From Bryobacterales bacterium (lineage in GTDB: Bacteria; Acidobacteriota; Terriglobia; Bryobacterales; UBA6623), in assembly GCA_022826925.1 (NCBI GenBank), contig JAJDTX010000184.1, positions 1 through 40,390 on the forward strand: a stretch of 40,390 nt of DNA, in the 5' to 3' direction. Position numbers and translations under genes: made by a program. This document shows, in pieces, positions 39,421 to 40,390 of the stretch. The notes under the pieces were generated by a model. The model made no database searches. It was not told the origin of the DNA and saw only the letters and a program-made list of their open reading frames with translations. Positions within the stretch are counted from its first letter, which is position 1, and each line of letters begins with the position of its first letter.

Positions 39421-39920
39421 GCGGTTTGCCTCAGCTACCCGCAACGTGACGGCTGCCGTCTGCTGCCGATCATCATAACAGCAAGCCTGAAGATACCTCC
39501 CGGGCAGTTTGCAACTGCTCGTTGAGCAGGGGCGAGGCATGCCCTGATGGGCCGTACAGCGGATCGCCCGCCAGATACACCAGGCTCCGCTGGTGCAACC
39601 AGGGGCCGAGGGCCCGGCGAGCGAATGCGCCCGTACTGGCGGCAAGTCGACCGTCTACGAGCCGATCAGGCGGGCCGAGCACCGACGCATTTCGCATCGG
39701 CGAGTGGTACCGGCGCCGCCGCGATACCTAGCGAGGTGCGCCTCAGCCCAAAGGCACCGAGGTCCCGAATCCTTGCTCAAACGCCTACGCAGCATCGATA
39801 GCAAGACCGGCGATTGCGGGTCTGGTTAGGATTTCAAGGGAATGAGCCGACGCGCAATCCAGCGCCAATCCCCAGCTTCGTGGCGGGCGGGCGGTATCGC
39901 CGGGTGCTTAGGCTTGGCCG
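39421..39920. other. Gene-free region upstream of clpC
   Basis: 500 bp without a gene I can support. A TATGAT -10-like hexamer on the minus strand (39472-39477) lies about 50 bp before the clpC ATG, without a convincing -35. A 74-codon minus frame (39473-39697) was examined and not accepted. The Uma2-type gene ends at 39921. Confidence 0.35.
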
Positions 39921-40390
39921 CTAGCGGTCACGGTCGGATGGAGTGGTGCGGGCCGTGAGGGCGCGGAGTTGCTCCTCTAGGGCCCGCACTCGTTCGTTCG
40001 CCGCGCTGGCCTCCTGCTTTGCCGCGCTGGCCTCCTGCTTAGCTGCCCTTGCATCTCGCTCCGCGATCCGCCGCCGCCGCTCGGCTTCTTCCAGCGCACC
40101 GTCGGTCTCTTCCCCGGTGCGCGGATCCCGGAACACCAGCACCGTCGCCCGGGCCTGCCTCTGGCTGCGCAGTTCCAGCCCCAGCACCCGGCTCCGGAAC
40201 CACCGATCTTGGCCGCTGCTCGCCACGGGCTGCACCGGCTCGTACTCCTCCCCGCTGGCCTCGTAGCCCTCTAACGCTGACCCCATCAAGGTTCCCTCCG
40301 GGTCCAGCCTCCAGTACTCGCGAACCCCCATCCGGGCGTACTCCCGCCGCTTGTACTTGGCATCGTGTTCCGCTGTCGCCGGCGACGCCA
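39921..40390 (-). CDS. Uma2 family protein, C-terminal part (cut by window edge)
   Basis: The minus frame enters from the right edge and ends at 39921, giving about 156 residues. It starts in the ASPATAEHDAKYKRREYARM region and continues GVREYWRLDPEGTLMG, FRSRVLGLELRSQRQARATV, then a coiled coil (AAKQEASAAKQEASAANE). It is a paralogue of the protein at 21813-22595 and keeps the same order. The nuclease core lies beyond the window. The coiled coil contains a 7-residue duplication coded by a 21-bp repeat. Confidence 0.85.
   Translation of the reverse strand, partial: ASPATAEHDAKYKRREYARMGVREYWRLDPEGTLMGSALEGYEASGEEYEPVQPVASSGQDRWFRSRVLGLELRSQRQARATVLVFRDPRTGEETDGALEEAERRRRIAERDARAAKQEASAAKQEASAANERVRALEEQLRALTARTTPSDRDR
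40000..40040. repeat. 21-bp tandem duplication inside the Uma2 coiled coil
   Basis: GCCGCGCTGGCCTCCTGCTT at 40000-40019 recurs exactly at 40021-40040, a period of 21 bp. It encodes two copies of AAKQEAS, one heptad each, so the length of the coiled coil can change without a frameshift. Confidence 0.85.

Noticed and set aside
39421..39645. Longer N-terminus for ClpC
   Set aside because: Homology begins at MFERYTEKARRV (39420), which has its own GAGG site; the extra residues are not ClpC-like.
39473..39697. 74-codon minus-strand frame (GDPLYGPSGHASPLLNEQ)
   Set aside because: No recognised family, no ribosome-binding site, and it overlaps the probable clpC promoter; at this GC content such frames are common.

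Overview
The window is GC-rich bacterial chromosome with tightly packed operons, frequent GTG/TTG starts and stop/start overlaps. Gene content is that of an aerobic, respiring, Gram-negative-type heterotroph: two lipoprotein hydrolases, complex I, F-type ATP synthase membrane sector, aconitase, acyl-CoA dehydrogenases, lactate permease and ClpC. The separate F0 operon led by atpZ and the style of the NuoL/M/N proteins suggest Acidobacteriota or a neighbouring phylum. That placement is an inference from gene content, not a phylogenetic result.

Layout. 1-118: C-terminal end of an ISKra4-type transposase. 364-6285 (minus): atpZ, an AtpI-like gene, atpB, atpE and atpF, followed with translational coupling by a PhoD-family lipoprotein and an S9 peptidase. 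No F1 gene is present. 6513-7239 (minus): a lower-GC two-gene cassette, an 86-residue protein plus a PIN-domain protein. It lies between two ~155-bp direct repeats (6218-6373 and 7363-7516) that carry the atp promoter region and the first codons of atpZ. 7581-7811: a decayed remnant of the same transposase family as at 1-118. 8096-10758: a small membrane protein, an ERG4/ERG24-type sterol reductase and a DUF1295 steroid-reductase-like protein. 10786-20401 (minus): nuoC-D-H-I-J-K-L-M-N without A, B, E, F or G; nuoL carries a one-base frameshift. 20543-22595 (minus): ispH and a Uma2-family protein. 22995-26498 (plus): acnA and trmJ. 26493-27665 (minus): a Fic-fold protein that has lost the catalytic motif. 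27924-31844 (plus): a paired acyl-CoA dehydrogenase set and a lipoprotein sulfatase. 31856-33193 (minus): a LytS-type kinase without a partner regulator, divergent from ribA. 33933-39420 (minus): a YdjC/HpnK-type deacetylase, a lactate permease and ClpC. The right edge cuts a second Uma2 gene.

Together the respiratory genes (complex I, F0, aconitase, acyl-CoA dehydrogenases) form the energy core. IspH, the sterol reductase pair and the HpnK-like protein all touch isoprenoid-lipid metabolism but are not in one operon. The most unusual structures are the PIN cassette lodged inside a duplicated atp promoter, the Fic protein without its catalytic histidine, and the sterol reductase pair. I found no CRISPR array, rRNA or convincing tRNA.
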